A stretch of DNA of 64,000 bases from Helicobacter salomonis (GCF_017979425.1 NZ_JAERIS010000002.1:1-64000); one strand, 5' to 3'; positions 45,492 through 56,205 are shown, counted from the first letter of the stretch. Numbers and translations: made by a program. Notes: generated by a model from the sequence alone, not told the origin.

Positions 45492-45492
45492 A

Positions 45493-46743
45493 ATGTCCAG
45501 AGTTTTTCATTTACAGGCCCACGACGCGCAACTCTTCGATCTCATCTGCGAGGAGTTGCAACGCCAAACGGATCATTTGGAGATGATCGCCAGTGAGAAT
45601 TACACTTTTGAGAGTGTGATGGAAGCGATGGGGAGCGTTCTTACCAATAAATATGCTGAAGGTTATCCTTCTAAACGCTACTATGGAGGCTGTGAAGTGG
45701 TGGATCGCATTGAAGAATTGGCCATAGAGCGTGCTAAAAAGCTCTTTAAATGCCAATTTGCCAATGTGCAACCCCACGCGGGCTCTCAGGCCAATATGGT
45801 AGTCTACCACGCCTTGCTCAAACCTTATGATCGCATTTTAAGCATGGAGCTCAACAGCGGAGGGCATTTAACCCATGCCTCTCCCGTGAGCTTGACGGGG
45901 AAGCATTTTCAGGGCTTTCACTATGGTCTAAATGCGGAGGGGTGGATCGACTATGAGGAGGTGTTGCGCATTGCAAAAGTGGTGCGCCCTCAGCTGATTG
46001 TATGTGGGTATTCTGCCTATCCTAGAGAAGTGAATTTCAAATACTTCAGAGAGATTGCCGATGAAGTGGGTGCACTCTTAATGGGAGATGTGGCGCATAT
46101 CGCCGGATTGGTGGTGGCTGAGGAACATCCCCACCCCTTCCCCCACTGCCATGTCGTTACAACCACCACACATAAAACGCTGCGAGGCCCCAGAGGGGGA
46201 ATGATTTTGAGCAATGATGCCCAGCTCGCTTCCAAGATCGATCGTGCCCTATTTCCCGGCATGCAGGGTGGTCCCTTAATGCATGTGATCGCGGCCAAAG
46301 CTGTGGGGTTTTTGGAAAACCTCAAGCCTGAATGGAAGACCTATGCGGTGCAAGTTAAGCGCAATGTGCAGGCATTGGCTCAAGTGCTCTTAGAACATGG
46401 GTTTGAATTGCTTAGTGGAGGCAGTGATAACCACTTATTGGTGATCCGACTTAAGGATTTTAGCGGAAAAGACGCCCAGCTCGCCCTAGATAGCGCAGGC
46501 ATCACTACGAACAAAAATAGTGTGCCTGGAGATACCAGAAGTCCTGTTCTGACAAGTGGGCTCCGATTGGGTTCGGCCGCACTTACCAGTCGAGGCATGC
46601 AAGAGGCGGATTTCACCTTTGTAGGGAATAAGATTGTAGAAGTGCTCAATAATATCCACGATCGCGATTTCCATGCCCGCACTAGAGGGGAGGTCGTGGC
46701 ATTTTCTAAACAATTCAAAACTTATGATGTGCCAATTTTCTAA
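45493..46743 (+). CDS. glyA: Serine hydroxymethyltransferase
   Basis: 416 aa from ATG 45493, matching the usual Helicobacter length; a GTG at 45484 overlaps lysS. PLP lysine in [16 protein letters not shown], folate/serine region [17 protein letters not shown]. Interconverts serine and glycine with transfer of a one-carbon unit to THF, linking to the cyclo-ligase gene at 29 kb by pathway. Confidence 0.95.
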   Translation: MSRVFHLQAHDAQLFDLICEELQRQTDHLEMIASENYTFESVMEAMGSVLTNKYAEGYPSKRYYGGCEVVDRIEELAIERAKKLFKCQFANVQPHAGSQANMVVYHALLKPYDRILSMELNSGGHLTHASPVSLTGKHFQGFHYGLNAEGWIDYEEVLRIAKVVRPQLIVCGYSAYPREVNFKYFREIADEVGALLMGDVAHIAGLVVAEEHPHPFPHCHVVTTTTHKTLRGPRGGMILSNDAQLASKIDRALFPGMQGGPLMHVIAAKAVGFLENLKPEWKTYAVQVKRNVQALAQVLLEHGFELLSGGSDNHLLVIRLKDFSGKDAQLALDSAGITTNKNSVPGDTRSPVLTSGLRLGSAALTSRGMQEADFTFVGNKIVEVLNNIHDRDFHARTRGEVVAFSKQFKTYDVPIF

Positions 46744-46752
46744 AGGAGTGGC

Positions 46753-47295
46753 ATGGTAGAGATGGATTTGAGCCTCATCAAACTGCAAACAGATCACTAC
46801 TACACGCAGCAAGTCGGCTTGGGAAGACGCGTGACCTATTTAGGGCGCTGCTTTTACGACAAATTTGAAAAGATCAACGCCACTCTGACATCTATGCTCA
46901 TTCAAAAACATTGGCGCAAAGAGATCACCATTGCCCATAACTTGATTTTACCCAACAACAAGGTAGAAAATATTGTCTTAGACTACAATGGCCGTAGTCC
47001 GGATCGCTTTTATCATAAAGCCCAACTCCTTCTGCGTGAAGAAGGATTCATCAATTTTACAGCCTACGAGAGCAAAACCCCCGGACATTTACATCTTTAC
47101 ATACACAAGGGACATACAGAACTAGGAGAAGGTTGCAGATTGGCTAAAACTCTTTCTATGAAGCTTGCCCAAAATTTGCCCAACGAATGGCGTATTTTTC
47201 CTAATGGGGATCTTCCGCCAGATTTCAATATTCTAATTCTGCCCTATGCAGTCTTTGCTAAAGAGAGGGGGGCAAGCTGGGCAAAGCATATGTAA
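46753..47295 (+). CDS. DUF1882-family conserved protein (HP0184-like)
   Basis: 180 aa, AAGGAG four nt before ATG. No membrane segment. Contains RYxGRCF-like and [20 protein letters not shown] conserved stretches known only from Campylobacterota. Function unknown. It lies between glyA and the SPOR-domain gene, the H. pylori order. Confidence 0.75.
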   Translation: MVEMDLSLIKLQTDHYYTQQVGLGRRVTYLGRCFYDKFEKINATLTSMLIQKHWRKEITIAHNLILPNNKVENIVLDYNGRSPDRFYHKAQLLLREEGFINFTAYESKTPGHLHLYIHKGHTELGEGCRLAKTLSMKLAQNLPNEWRIFPNGDLPPDFNILILPYAVFAKERGASWAKHM

Positions 47296-47325
47296 TGGGT
47301 TTAATACCTAAAAAAGGACGATTTA

Positions 47326-48342
47326 ATGGATAATTCAGATTTTAGTAAAGACCTCAATAAAAGGCTTGATGAGGCGTTGAACGAACATGAAGCCAAGGGT
47401 TCAAAGCTCAAGAAAATCTTGCTCATTGCTGCGATAGGACTCATTGTTTTGGGAGTGGTGTTGGTGGTTTTTTATAAAAGCACGCGTGAACCTCTCAAAA
47501 GTGCATCTATGCCCCATGAAGAACACTTGCAAAAAGTGGGCAATCTCCATGACAACACCTTTAACAGCAATAATTTTGAGAACCTAACCTTAGAGCCTTC
47601 TACTAATGCTAAAAAAGAAGAAGATAAATTCGATCAAATTGTCAAGGATATCCAGGCTAAGCAGGCACAAAAGGTCCCAGAACCCTCTATTGTCCTCCCT
47701 ACAAGTCCTTTGGACAAACCTGTGGCCCCTCCGCCACCACCCACCCCCGTGTCTAAACCAGAACCCAAACCCAATGAGAAGAAGTCCTCAGAGAAACACA
47801 AAGAACATGCCGCCAAATCCAAGCATGAAAAACACGAAAGGGAGAAGCACGAAAAGGTAGCTCAAAAAACTCCAGAGAAAAAGACTGCACCCAAACCTGA
47901 ACCTAAAAAAGCTGTGGCAGAACCCAAGAAAGCTGTGGCAGAAAAAGCTCCAGAAAAACCTAAAGAAGCGCCTAAAGTAGCTAAGGCAGAACCAACTAAG
48001 GTGTCCCCCAAGAGCGAACCTAGCAAGAGTGCACCTCCTACTCCTCAGCCCAAGAAAATGGAAGAAGTCGCCTTTGATCATGCCAAGGGAGAAAAAGAGA
48101 ATACGACGAAACCGCAAAAACCCACTATTCCCAAAGGGTTTTACCTACAGGTAGGTGTTTTTAGCAAGACTCCTAATCCAAAATTCATGGAGGCCTTTGT
48201 CAAGTATCCCCATCAGATTCAAGAGCTCAACGGGCAAAAGCGTTACTTGATTGGCCCTTACCCTACCAGAGAGCAAGCAGATACTAAATTGGAAGAAGTG
48301 AGCCACAACATCGCTAAACCCGTGCATGTGGAGATCAAATAG
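47326..48342 (+). CDS. SPOR-domain cell-envelope protein
   Basis: 338 aa. Short cytoplasmic N-terminus, one membrane helix at about 33-51 ([20 protein letters not shown]), a long low-complexity K/P/E/A-rich linker (residues about 110-250, with repeated [15 protein letters not shown]), and a C-terminal SPOR domain from [16 protein letters not shown] domains bind denuded peptidoglycan glycans at the division site, so a role in septal wall processing is likely. Confidence 0.85.
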   Translation: MDNSDFSKDLNKRLDEALNEHEAKGSKLKKILLIAAIGLIVLGVVLVVFYKSTREPLKSASMPHEEHLQKVGNLHDNTFNSNNFENLTLEPSTNAKKEEDKFDQIVKDIQAKQAQKVPEPSIVLPTSPLDKPVAPPPPPTPVSKPEPKPNEKKSSEKHKEHAAKSKHEKHEREKHEKVAQKTPEKKTAPKPEPKKAVAEPKKAVAEKAPEKPKEAPKVAKAEPTKVSPKSEPSKSAPPTPQPKKMEEVAFDHAKGEKENTTKPQKPTIPKGFYLQVGVFSKTPNPKFMEAFVKYPHQIQELNGQKRYLIGPYPTREQADTKLEEVSHNIAKPVHVEIK

Positions 48343-48367
48343 TTTAAATCTTGAAAAAGGAGTTATG

Positions 48368-48751
48368 ATGTCATCAGCAAAGCAACAAGTGCACACAGAT
48401 CACGCCCCCAAAGCTATTGGTCCTTATTCGCAAGCCATTAAGAGCACGGATCTGCTCTTTGTTTCAGGGCAGTTGGGCATTGATCCTCAAAGCGGAGAAT
48501 TGCGTGAGGGCATTCAAAATCAGACAAAGCAAGCCATGGAAAACATGCGTGCTATTCTCAAAGAGGCAGGTTTAGATTTTAATGCAGTGGTCAAGACGAC
48601 CATTCTGTTGAAAAACCTCGAGGACTTTGCCGCGGTGAATGAAATTTATGGAAGTTATTTCACACAGCCTTACCCGGCGCGCGCCACCTACCAAGTTGCT
48701 AAACTCCCTAAAGATGGCCTTGTGGAAATTGAGGCAATCGCACAGGCTTAA
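48368..48751 (+). CDS. ridA: RidA-family reactive intermediate deaminase
   Basis: 127 aa; ATG 48368 (AAGGAG five nt upstream) is chosen over the adjacent ATG at 48365. Conserved [25 protein letters not shown], and [21 protein letters not shown] with the substrate-binding Arg and Glu. Hydrolyses enamine/imine products of PLP or FAD enzymes. Here it directly precedes dadA, whose imine product it can deaminate. Confidence 0.9.
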   Translation: MSSAKQQVHTDHAPKAIGPYSQAIKSTDLLFVSGQLGIDPQSGELREGIQNQTKQAMENMRAILKEAGLDFNAVVKTTILLKNLEDFAAVNEIYGSYFTQPYPARATYQVAKLPKDGLVEIEAIAQA

Positions 48752-48754
48752 GGC

Positions 48755-49996
48755 ATGCAAAAGGATATTTTGATCATTGGTGGAGGCATTGTGGGTTTGA
48801 GTTGTGCTTACGCTTTACACCATGCAGGCAGGAAAGTTACGCTCATTGAACAAAATGACGGGAGTAATGGAACCTCTTTTGGTAATGCTGGCCTCGTTTC
48901 AGCCTTTAAAAAAGCCCCACTTGCAAGCCCAGGTGTGGTGTGTGATACCCTAAAACTCATGCTCAAGGGACAGGCTCCCCTAAATATCCACTGGGGGTTC
49001 AATTTCCAACTCTACAAGTGGCTCTGGAAATTTATTAGAAGTGCTAACGCCAAATCTCTCAAGCGCACTTTAGCCCTTTTTGAACGCTATGGCTGGATGA
49101 GCCTGGAAATCTACCATGAAATGTTAGATAGGGGCATGGATTTTTGGTTTAAAGAAGACGGTCTTTTGATGATCTACACCCTCAAAGAAAATTTTGAGAA
49201 AAAACTCAAGGCCTGCGCGCATTATCCCTCTCACACTTATGAGATTTTTGATCCCAAAGCAACACTGGAGTACATGCCCATTGCTAAAGAGGAGAATATT
49301 TGCGGGAGTGTGCTGCTCAAAGAAAATGCCCATGTAGATGCTAAAGAAGTGATGGAGAGTTTACAGAGCTATCTCAAGAGTGTGGGTGTAGAATTCTACT
49401 ACAATGAGGAAGTCCTCGACTTTGAATTTGGCGCTCAGAAAATCAGTGGCGTGATCACCAATCGCGAGAAGTTCGAAGCACAAACTATCATTTTAGCCAC
49501 AGGGGCTAACTCTTATTTGCTCAAAAAAACCCATAATGATTTTTTAATGATGGGCGCAAAGGGCTATAGCCTCACTTTTGAAATGCCCGAAGAGCTCAAA
49601 CCCAAAACTTCCTCTCTTTTTGCAGATATTTTCTTGGCCATGACTCCACGCCGTAATAGTGTGCGTATCACCTCCAAGCTCGAACTCAACACGAGTGATC
49701 CAGGGATTGTCCGCGCTCAAATTGAAAATATTCAGAAAAATTTTGCAACCTTTACACGCCCCTTTGACATGCAAAATGTCCAAGAATGGAGCGGGTTTAG
49801 GCCCTTAACACCCAATGATATCCCCTATTTGGGCTATGATTCTCGCTATCAAAATCTAGTGCATGCCACAGGATTGGGTTGGCTGGGAATCACTTTTGGA
49901 CCTGCGGTGGGGAAAATCATCGCCGAGCTCATTGCGTGTGGGTGTAATGAAAAGAGCGCAGATATCATGCTCTTTTCTGCCTTTTTTAGAGAATGA
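48755..49996 (+). CDS. dadA: D-amino acid dehydrogenase
   Basis: 413 aa FAD protein. Starts ILIIGGGIVGLSCAYAL (dinucleotide fold); GTSFGNAGLVSAFKKAPLASPGVV and WSGFRPLTPNDIPYLG are DadA hallmarks. Oxidises D-alanine to pyruvate and ammonia, feeding electrons to the quinone pool. Only 3 nt separate it from ridA. Together with alr it allows L-alanine use. Confidence 0.9.
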   Translation: MQKDILIIGGGIVGLSCAYALHHAGRKVTLIEQNDGSNGTSFGNAGLVSAFKKAPLASPGVVCDTLKLMLKGQAPLNIHWGFNFQLYKWLWKFIRSANAKSLKRTLALFERYGWMSLEIYHEMLDRGMDFWFKEDGLLMIYTLKENFEKKLKACAHYPSHTYEIFDPKATLEYMPIAKEENICGSVLLKENAHVDAKEVMESLQSYLKSVGVEFYYNEEVLDFEFGAQKISGVITNREKFEAQTIILATGANSYLLKKTHNDFLMMGAKGYSLTFEMPEELKPKTSSLFADIFLAMTPRRNSVRITSKLELNTSDPGIVRAQIENIQKNFATFTRPFDMQNVQEWSGFRPLTPNDIPYLGYDSRYQNLVHATGLGWLGITFGPAVGKIIAELIACGCNEKSADIMLFSAFFRE

Positions 49997-50071
49997 ACGC
50001 CCTTGATTGCATTATAAAGATCGCTTCAAAATGGGTTTGGAAATTGTCTTTACCCATGCCACGAGAATTCT

Positions 50072-51208
50072 ATGCTTCCCACGCGCGCTAGTTATGTAGA
50101 GATTAATACTCAAGCTTTGGCGCATAATTTTCAAGTGATGCGCACTCTTCTTGGTCCCCAAATGGAAATCATGGCGGTAGTCAAGGCCAATGCTTATGGA
50201 TGCGGCGCGCTGGAGGTTAGCCGTGTATTCATTGAGCAGGGGGCAGCTTATTTGGGGGTGGCCACTTTAGATGAAGCGCTCGAGATACGCCAGGAATTTA
50301 AAACAATCCCCATTCTGATATTGGGCTTCACTCCCGATCACATGGCAGAGAGCCTGATTAAGGCCAATATCACCCAGACCTTGTTTTCTCAGAAACAAGC
50401 GTGTCATTTCTCTGATATGGCGCTCAAATTAGGGCGCAAACTCAAGGTTCATATCAAGGTCGACACAGGCATGAGTCGTTTGGGTTATTTTCCAACCCCT
50501 AAGAATGCGCGCATCATCGCTAAGATCGCACAACTTGAGGGCTTAGAAGTGGAGGGTATTTTCACGCACCATAGCAATGCCGATGCGCTCTATCATAATT
50601 ACGCCCAGCAGCAGGCTGTACGCTTTGTAGACTTTCTAGCCCGTCTTGAGCGCGTGGGACTAGAATTTAAGTATAAGCACATGGCCAATAGTGCAGCTGC
50701 TATCTGCCTACCCTCTTTTGGTATGAACTTGGTACGCATTGGTTTAGCACTCTATGGCCTGCATCCCTCTATTTACACAGAGCATGCCCTGCAACAACGC
50801 CATTTGGCTTTGCGCCATGTGCTCACGCTCAAAGCGCACATTGTTTCTTTGAAGAGCATTCCTGCGGGAAGATTGGTAGGTTATGGGGAAGATTATTATT
50901 GCATCAAGAAGACGCGCGTAGGTGTCTTGCCTTTGGGCTATGGAGATGGATTTTCCAAAATCTTAGGCAACAAAGCTTGGGGGCTCTTACATGGACAAAA
51001 AGTACCTGTCATTGGGGGAGTGTGTATGGATCAATGTTTTATCAAACTCGATTCCATGCGTGCGCAAGAGGGAGATGAAGTGGTGCTCCTGGGGGATCCG
51101 CTGAGTGGAGCCATGGGTGCGGGAGATATTGCTAAAATCTTGGGGATTATCAATTATGAAGCCATCACCATGCTCACCAAGCGCCTGCCTCGTGTGTATT
51201 ACACCTAG
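50072..51208 (+). CDS. alr: Alanine racemase
   Basis: 378 aa. PLP lysine in MAVVKANAYGCGALE and the second catalytic Tyr near the GYGEDYY/LPLGYGDGFSK region. Supplies D-alanine for peptidoglycan and for DadA. In H. pylori a D-Ala/Gly permease gene (dagA) lies between dadA and alr; it is missing here, where the gap is only 75 nt. Confidence 0.95.
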   Translation: MLPTRASYVEINTQALAHNFQVMRTLLGPQMEIMAVVKANAYGCGALEVSRVFIEQGAAYLGVATLDEALEIRQEFKTIPILILGFTPDHMAESLIKANITQTLFSQKQACHFSDMALKLGRKLKVHIKVDTGMSRLGYFPTPKNARIIAKIAQLEGLEVEGIFTHHSNADALYHNYAQQQAVRFVDFLARLERVGLEFKYKHMANSAAAICLPSFGMNLVRIGLALYGLHPSIYTEHALQQRHLALRHVLTLKAHIVSLKSIPAGRLVGYGEDYYCIKKTRVGVLPLGYGDGFSKILGNKAWGLLHGQKVPVIGGVCMDQCFIKLDSMRAQEGDEVVLLGDPLSGAMGAGDIAKILGIINYEAITMLTKRLPRVYYT

Positions 51209-51262
51209 TTGGTCTTCTAAGACATGGAGATTTTCTAATCTAGCTACGGGAGGTCTACAATC

Positions 51263-52276
51263 CTGGACACAACTTTAGAAGATATTTTGACCCAGCTTTA
51301 TGATAAAAAAAGTCTGACAGAGGCGCAGATTGTGAGACTCTTTGAGGCGATAACGCAGGGGAGTTTAAGCGCAGTGAAGATGGGGGCAGCTCTCATCGCA
51401 CTCAAAATGAAACCAGAAAGTGTACATGAGATCGCTAGCGCTGTGCGCTTTTGTCTACGCCTACATTCCCAGCAGAGCACACTTTTGTGTTATGACAATT
51501 GTGGCACAGGAGGTGATGGAGCTAACACCATCAATGTGAGCACTATTAGCGCATTAGTGTGTGCTTCTATGGGCATTCCTATGGCCAAGCATGGCAATAA
51601 AAGTAGCTCACATGCTGGAGGGAGTGCGGATTTACTCGAATTCTTAGGTGTGAATACCAACATGGACTTTAAGCAGGCTCTAGCTTGCTTGCAACACACT
51701 AACTTCACCTTTCTATTTGCCCCTCTTTACTATCCTCACTTCGCCCGCGTGGCTCCAGTGCGTAAAGAACTCAAAACCCGCACCATCTTTAATCTCATTG
51801 GACCACTCATCAACCCCCTAGCTCCCAAAGCCCAGTTGCTAGGAGTTTACGATCCCAAATTCTGTTTACCCATGGCAGATGTGCTTTTGGACTTGGGCGT
51901 AGCACGCGCGTTAGTGGTGCACGGAAGGGGCTTGGATGAAATTGCTCTCCATGGAGAAACTCTTGTCTGTGAATTACAAGATCAAGAAATCCGACAATAT
52001 AGGCTAAATCCTAGAGATTTGGGTTTACCCTCCTACACTTTGGAACAATTGCACTCTGAAAGCATAGAAACTAGCGCGCGCGCCTGCTTAGACCTCTTAC
52101 AAGGACGAGGTTCTGAGGCACACCAAGCTAGCGTTGCGGCCAATAGCGCAGGGGTGCTCTACCTAGCGGGCAAGGTCACAAATTTCAAAGAAGGGGTTGA
52201 GATGACCTTAGCGCATTTAAAGAGCGCACAGGCTTATACACATCTGCAACACATCATTAAGAGCAGCCATGTCTAA
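51263..52276 (+). CDS. trpD: Anthranilate phosphoribosyltransferase, apparent CTG start
   Basis: Signature blocks DNCGTGGDGANTINVST, KHGNKSSSHAGGSADLLE and the GPLINPLAPKAQLLGVY region. Second step of tryptophan synthesis. The first normal start codon (TTG 51287) has no Shine-Dalgarno and omits conserved N-terminal residues (LEDILTQLYDKKSL). CTG 51263 lies 9 nt after GGGAGG (51248-51253) and gives 337 aa, close to usual TrpD size. It overlaps trpC by 8 nt. Confidence 0.85.
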   Translation: MDTTLEDILTQLYDKKSLTEAQIVRLFEAITQGSLSAVKMGAALIALKMKPESVHEIASAVRFCLRLHSQQSTLLCYDNCGTGGDGANTINVSTISALVCASMGIPMAKHGNKSSSHAGGSADLLEFLGVNTNMDFKQALACLQHTNFTFLFAPLYYPHFARVAPVRKELKTRTIFNLIGPLINPLAPKAQLLGVYDPKFCLPMADVLLDLGVARALVVHGRGLDEIALHGETLVCELQDQEIRQYRLNPRDLGLPSYTLEQLHSESIETSARACLDLLQGRGSEAHQASVAANSAGVLYLAGKVTNFKEGVEMTLAHLKSAQAYTHLQHIIKSSHV

Positions 52277-53633
52277 GTATTTACAAGATATTCTCGCGCA
52301 TAAACCCCAAGAGATCGCCCTTTTAGAAAAAATCTACACTTTGCCCAGCAACTTGCCCCTCAGTCTTCGAGATTTTAAACAAGCCCTTTTAGAAAAGCGC
52401 ACTAGCTTTATTTTAGAGTGCAAGAAAGCTTCGCCTTCTAAGGGACTGATCCGTGCAGACTTTAATTTGAAGCAGATTGTCAAAGTCTATAATAAATTCG
52501 CCACCTGCATTTCCGTACTCACTGACATGGCGTATTTCAAAGGCTCCTATGAAAATTTGCGCTTTGTGTCTGAGCACACCTGCAAACCTGTCCTATGTAA
52601 GGATTTTATTATTACGCCATTCCAGGTCAAATTAGCAAGGCACATGGGGGCAGACGCAATTTTACTCATGCTTAGCGCCCTAGATGACACACAATACCAC
52701 AAACTTGCCACTCTAGCACACTCTTTAAATATGGCGGTGCTGTGTGAAGTGAGCAATGCCCAAGAAGTGTACAGGGCATTAGGATTGGGCGCGCAGATCA
52801 TTGGCATTAATAATCGCAATCTACACACCTTACAGGTAGATTTAAACACCACGCACACCTTACGCGCGCTCATTCCTGAAGAGCATGTGGTGGTGAGCGA
52901 ATCAGGCTTACACACGCATGCTCAAGTGAAATCCCTCGCGCCCAAAGTGCATGGTTTCTTAATAGGTAGTGCATTAATGGGCCAATCTAATCTACACCAA
53001 GCATGCGTAGAGCTCATCTATGGTCCCCATAAACTCTGCGGACTCACACGACTTAAAGATGCTAAACGCGCCTATAAAGCCCATTTTCTTTATGGAGGTT
53101 TGATCTTTTACCCAAATTCACCCCGCTATATCACGCCTCAAAAAGCTCTTAGATTAGTGCGCAAAGTGCCTGGACTTAAATTTGTAGGGGTTTTTGTAGA
53201 CCAAGACATTGCTAGCATCATCCATATCACGCAACGCTTACGCCTAAGCGCGCTCCAGCTCCATGGCAATTATAGTGTAGAGCAGATTGGCGCACTCAGG
53301 CGCTTTTTAGATTGCGCTATTTGGCAAGTGAGAAGTGTTGATCCGCAGGCGTGCACGCTAGAGAATTGGGAGAATAATGGTGCGGACCTTATCCTATTTG
53401 ATAGCAAAGGGGCACAAGCAGGGGGCAATGGAGTGAGCTTTGCGTGGGAACTCTTAAGCGCGTGTCAAGAACCCTTCATGTTAGCAGGAGGAATTGGAGT
53501 GCACAATCTTAAAGCCGCTCTGAGTGCGGGCGCGCTGGGCTTGGACATCAATTCCGGGGCAGAAAGAGCCCCAGGCAAAAAGAGCTACGCCAAAATCCAA
53601 GAGCTCGCCCAGCTTTTGAGAGATTTAACCTAA
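52269..53633 (+). CDS. trpCF: Bifunctional indole-3-glycerol phosphate synthase / phosphoribosylanthranilate isomerase
   Basis: 454 aa fusion. The N-terminal domain (to about 250) is TrpC with ILECKKASPSKGLIR and VLCKDFIITPFQV. The C-terminal domain is TrpF with CGLTRLKDAK and LQLHGNYS. Such fusions are known in H. pylori and enteric bacteria. trpB and trpA do not follow; the next gene is on the opposite strand. Confidence 0.9.
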   Translation: MSKYLQDILAHKPQEIALLEKIYTLPSNLPLSLRDFKQALLEKRTSFILECKKASPSKGLIRADFNLKQIVKVYNKFATCISVLTDMAYFKGSYENLRFVSEHTCKPVLCKDFIITPFQVKLARHMGADAILLMLSALDDTQYHKLATLAHSLNMAVLCEVSNAQEVYRALGLGAQIIGINNRNLHTLQVDLNTTHTLRALIPEEHVVVSESGLHTHAQVKSLAPKVHGFLIGSALMGQSNLHQACVELIYGPHKLCGLTRLKDAKRAYKAHFLYGGLIFYPNSPRYITPQKALRLVRKVPGLKFVGVFVDQDIASIIHITQRLRLSALQLHGNYSVEQIGALRRFLDCAIWQVRSVDPQACTLENWENNGADLILFDSKGAQAGGNGVSFAWELLSACQEPFMLAGGIGVHNLKAALSAGALGLDINSGAERAPGKKSYAKIQELAQLLRDLT

Positions 53634-53674
53634 ACAACGGCCCAATACACCACGCATAGCTAAAGTTAAGGGTT

Positions 53675-54886
53675 TTAGCGCACGATCACTTCGTAGCTCA
53701 AACCTTGTTTAGTGAGTTCTTCTAAAAAGGGATCGGGATCGAGCTGTTCCAGATTGAACACTCCCTTAGAATTCGCCCCTCCCCAAATGCCTTTGCAAAT
53801 CATCATGGCCCCCACCACAGCAGGCACACCAGTGGTGTAGCTAATGGCTTGCGAACCCACTTCTTCATAACACTTTTGATGGTCACAGACATTGTAAATG
53901 TAGAGTTTTTTCTCCTGCTTATTTTGGCTACCATGGATGTAGCAACCAATATTGGTTTTACCCGTCGTCTTGCCCGCAAGACTGGCTGGATCGGGCAAAA
54001 GTTGTTTTAGTACCTGAATAGGCACGACCTGGGCGCGTCCTCCCTGTGCTGTGGGTACCTCCACGGGGTCGATATTGAGCATACCCACGTTGGCCAAACA
54101 ACGCATATGATTTAAGTAATTCTCTGAAAAGGTCATGAAGAAACGAATCCGTTTCAGACCCTTGATGTGCTTGACCAAGGACTCCAATTCTTCATGGTAG
54201 AGCAGGTAAGAATCGCGCTCGCCAATCCCTGGATATGCCCATGTTTGCTTGATTTCCAGAGGTTTGGTTTCCACCCATGCGCCATTTTCGTAGTAACGCC
54301 CCAGCGCACTTACCTCTCTTAAATTGATTTCAGGGTTAAAATTGGTCGCAAAGGGATAGGGATGGTTGCCCGCATTGCAGTCTAAAATATCGATGTTATA
54401 AATCTCGTCAAAATGGTGTTTTTGAGCGTAGGCGCAAAAGACATTGGTAACTCCCGGATCAAAGCCACTCCCCAGTAAACCAAAAATCTGGGCTTCCTTG
54501 TAGGCCTTATCAAAAGCCCATTGTTCCTTATACTCAAATTTAGCCACATCAGGGTGCTCGTAGTTGGCAGTGTCCAGGTAATTGGTTTTGGTTTCCAAGC
54601 AAGCCTGCATAATCGCTAAATCCTGATAAGGTAGAGCGACATTGATCACCACTTTAGGGCGGTATTTTTCTATAAGGGCTATTAATTCTGGCACATTATC
54701 CGCATTGACCTGCTCACAAACCACCTCGCCAAAATTTCTCGCCTTGATATCCTTAGCGATCTGTTGACACTTGGAGAGAGTGCGGCTAGCCAACACCACT
54801 TGGCTAAAAACTTGGCGGTTTTGGCACAGCTTATGGGCAACTACGTTACCAACTCCCCCAGCCCCAATTTGCAAGACAACGGACAT
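53675..54886 (-). CDS. Carboxynorspermidine synthase (saccharopine dehydrogenase-like)
   Basis: 403 aa. Rossmann start VLQIGAGGVGNVVAHKL, INVALPYQDL and GSGFDPGVTNVFCAYAQ. This subgroup in Campylobacterota makes carboxyspermidine/carboxynorspermidine from aspartate semialdehyde and a diamine, for polyamine synthesis with NspC. Older annotations call it saccharopine dehydrogenase (Lys1). The decarboxylase is not in the window. Confidence 0.8.
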   Translation of the reverse strand: MSVVLQIGAGGVGNVVAHKLCQNRQVFSQVVLASRTLSKCQQIAKDIKARNFGEVVCEQVNADNVPELIALIEKYRPKVVINVALPYQDLAIMQACLETKTNYLDTANYEHPDVAKFEYKEQWAFDKAYKEAQIFGLLGSGFDPGVTNVFCAYAQKHHFDEIYNIDILDCNAGNHPYPFATNFNPEINLREVSALGRYYENGAWVETKPLEIKQTWAYPGIGERDSYLLYHEELESLVKHIKGLKRIRFFMTFSENYLNHMRCLANVGMLNIDPVEVPTAQGGRAQVVPIQVLKQLLPDPASLAGKTTGKTNIGCYIHGSQNKQEKKLYIYNVCDHQKCYEEVGSQAISYTTGVPAVVGAMMICKGIWGGANSKGVFNLEQLDPDPFLEELTKQGLSYEVIVR

Positions 54887-54966
54887 CTCTTCCCTTTTAT
54901 AATAACACGATGATATATGCTATTATAGGCTAAATATTTTAACGCTTCAATTAAACGGGGTTGCTG

Positions 54967-56196
54967 ATGCAAACGATCACTCTTGATATTTACGGGACTT
55001 TAGTGTGCATGGTGGGGGTGTTGTTGTTAGGGCGTTGGATCATCTCCAAAGTTAAGTTCTTGCGCGATTATGACATCCCCGAGCCCGTGGTGGGAGGGGT
55101 GTTGGTGGCCCTGGCGATCATGATTGCTCATAAATTTTACGATTTTAAGTTAGTCCTCGATTCGGGGCTGAAAACCCCCTTGATGCTCATTTTCTTTATC
55201 ACCATTGGATTGAGTGCGGATTTTGCTTCCTTGAAAAAAGGGGGAAAAATGTTGGGCATTTTTGTAGCAGTGGTGGGGGTGTTTGTGGTGATTCAAAATG
55301 CCGTAGGGGTAGGGATTGCTAGTCTGATTGGGGCTAATCCTTTGATGGGGCTTTTAGGAGGTTCGATCTCCTTGATTGGAGGGCATGGCACTAGCGCGGC
55401 ATGGTCAGATGTTTTTGTTAAAACCCCCTATAATTTTGCAGAAAGCTTAGAAGTGTCCATCACCTGCGCGACCTTTGGCCTGGTGAGTGGGGGGCTCATT
55501 GGGGGACCTGTAGCGCGCTATCTCATCAAGAAATACAAGTTAGAACCCAGTCAGCAAGACAAAGAACGCATGGAACAAGAACCTCCCAGTGCTTTTGAAA
55601 CTCCTAAAAAAGAGCGCCTCATCACCGCGAGCAGTTTTGTAGAGAGTCTGGCCCTAGTGAGTATTGCCCTATTGGTGGGCACTTTGATCTCTAAAATGGC
55701 GCATGTTAAGGTGGGCGGAGTTACTTTACCCACCTTTGTGTGGTGTTTGTTTGTGGGGGTCGTGTTGCGCAATATGCTTTCTTATTTTAAAATCCACAAG
55801 GTTTTTGATCGCGAGGTGAGTGTGATTGGGAATGTGAGCTTGAATCTCTTTTTGGCCTACGCCTTGATGAGTATTGATTTAGTCAAACTCGCTCATTTAG
55901 CTTTGCCCATTATCATCATTTTGAGTGTGCAGGTGGTAGTGATGATTCTTTATAGCATTTTTATTACCTTTAGAGCTTGCGGTAAAAACTACGATGCGGC
56001 GGTCTTAAGTGCCGGGCACTGCGGCTTTGGCTTGGGTGCAACGCCAACCGCCATGGTGAACATGCAAACCATCACCACCCACTATGGACATAGCCATGTC
56101 GCCTTCCTAGTCGTGCCCTTAGTGGGGGCATTTTTTGTGGATATCATTAACGCCGTGGTGATCAAGAGCTTTTTAGCTCTGCCTTTTTTTCATTAA
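54967..56196 (+). CDS. gltS: Sodium/glutamate symporter
   Basis: 409 aa from ATG 54967; a TTG two codons earlier is possible. About ten membrane helices, with the two conserved pore segments GGSISLIGGHGTSAAW and AGHCGFGLGATPTAMVNM that define the GltS family. Imports glutamate with Na+. An extended -10 (TGC-TATTAT) at 54918-54926 may serve it. The neighbours ribD and fixI on the right match the H. pylori order. Confidence 0.9.
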   Translation: MQTITLDIYGTLVCMVGVLLLGRWIISKVKFLRDYDIPEPVVGGVLVALAIMIAHKFYDFKLVLDSGLKTPLMLIFFITIGLSADFASLKKGGKMLGIFVAVVGVFVVIQNAVGVGIASLIGANPLMGLLGGSISLIGGHGTSAAWSDVFVKTPYNFAESLEVSITCATFGLVSGGLIGGPVARYLIKKYKLEPSQQDKERMEQEPPSAFETPKKERLITASSFVESLALVSIALLVGTLISKMAHVKVGGVTLPTFVWCLFVGVVLRNMLSYFKIHKVFDREVSVIGNVSLNLFLAYALMSIDLVKLAHLALPIIIILSVQVVVMILYSIFITFRACGKNYDAAVLSAGHCGFGLGATPTAMVNMQTITTHYGHSHVAFLVVPLVGAFFVDIINAVVIKSFLALPFFH

Positions 56197-56205
56197 AGGT
56201 GAGCC

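Noticed and set aside
47750-48060. Repeat-rich K/P/E tract as a possible phase-variable or tandem repeat locus
   Set aside because: The repeats (PKKAVAE units and similar) are few, imperfect and in frame; this is the ordinary low-complexity linker of a SPOR protein.
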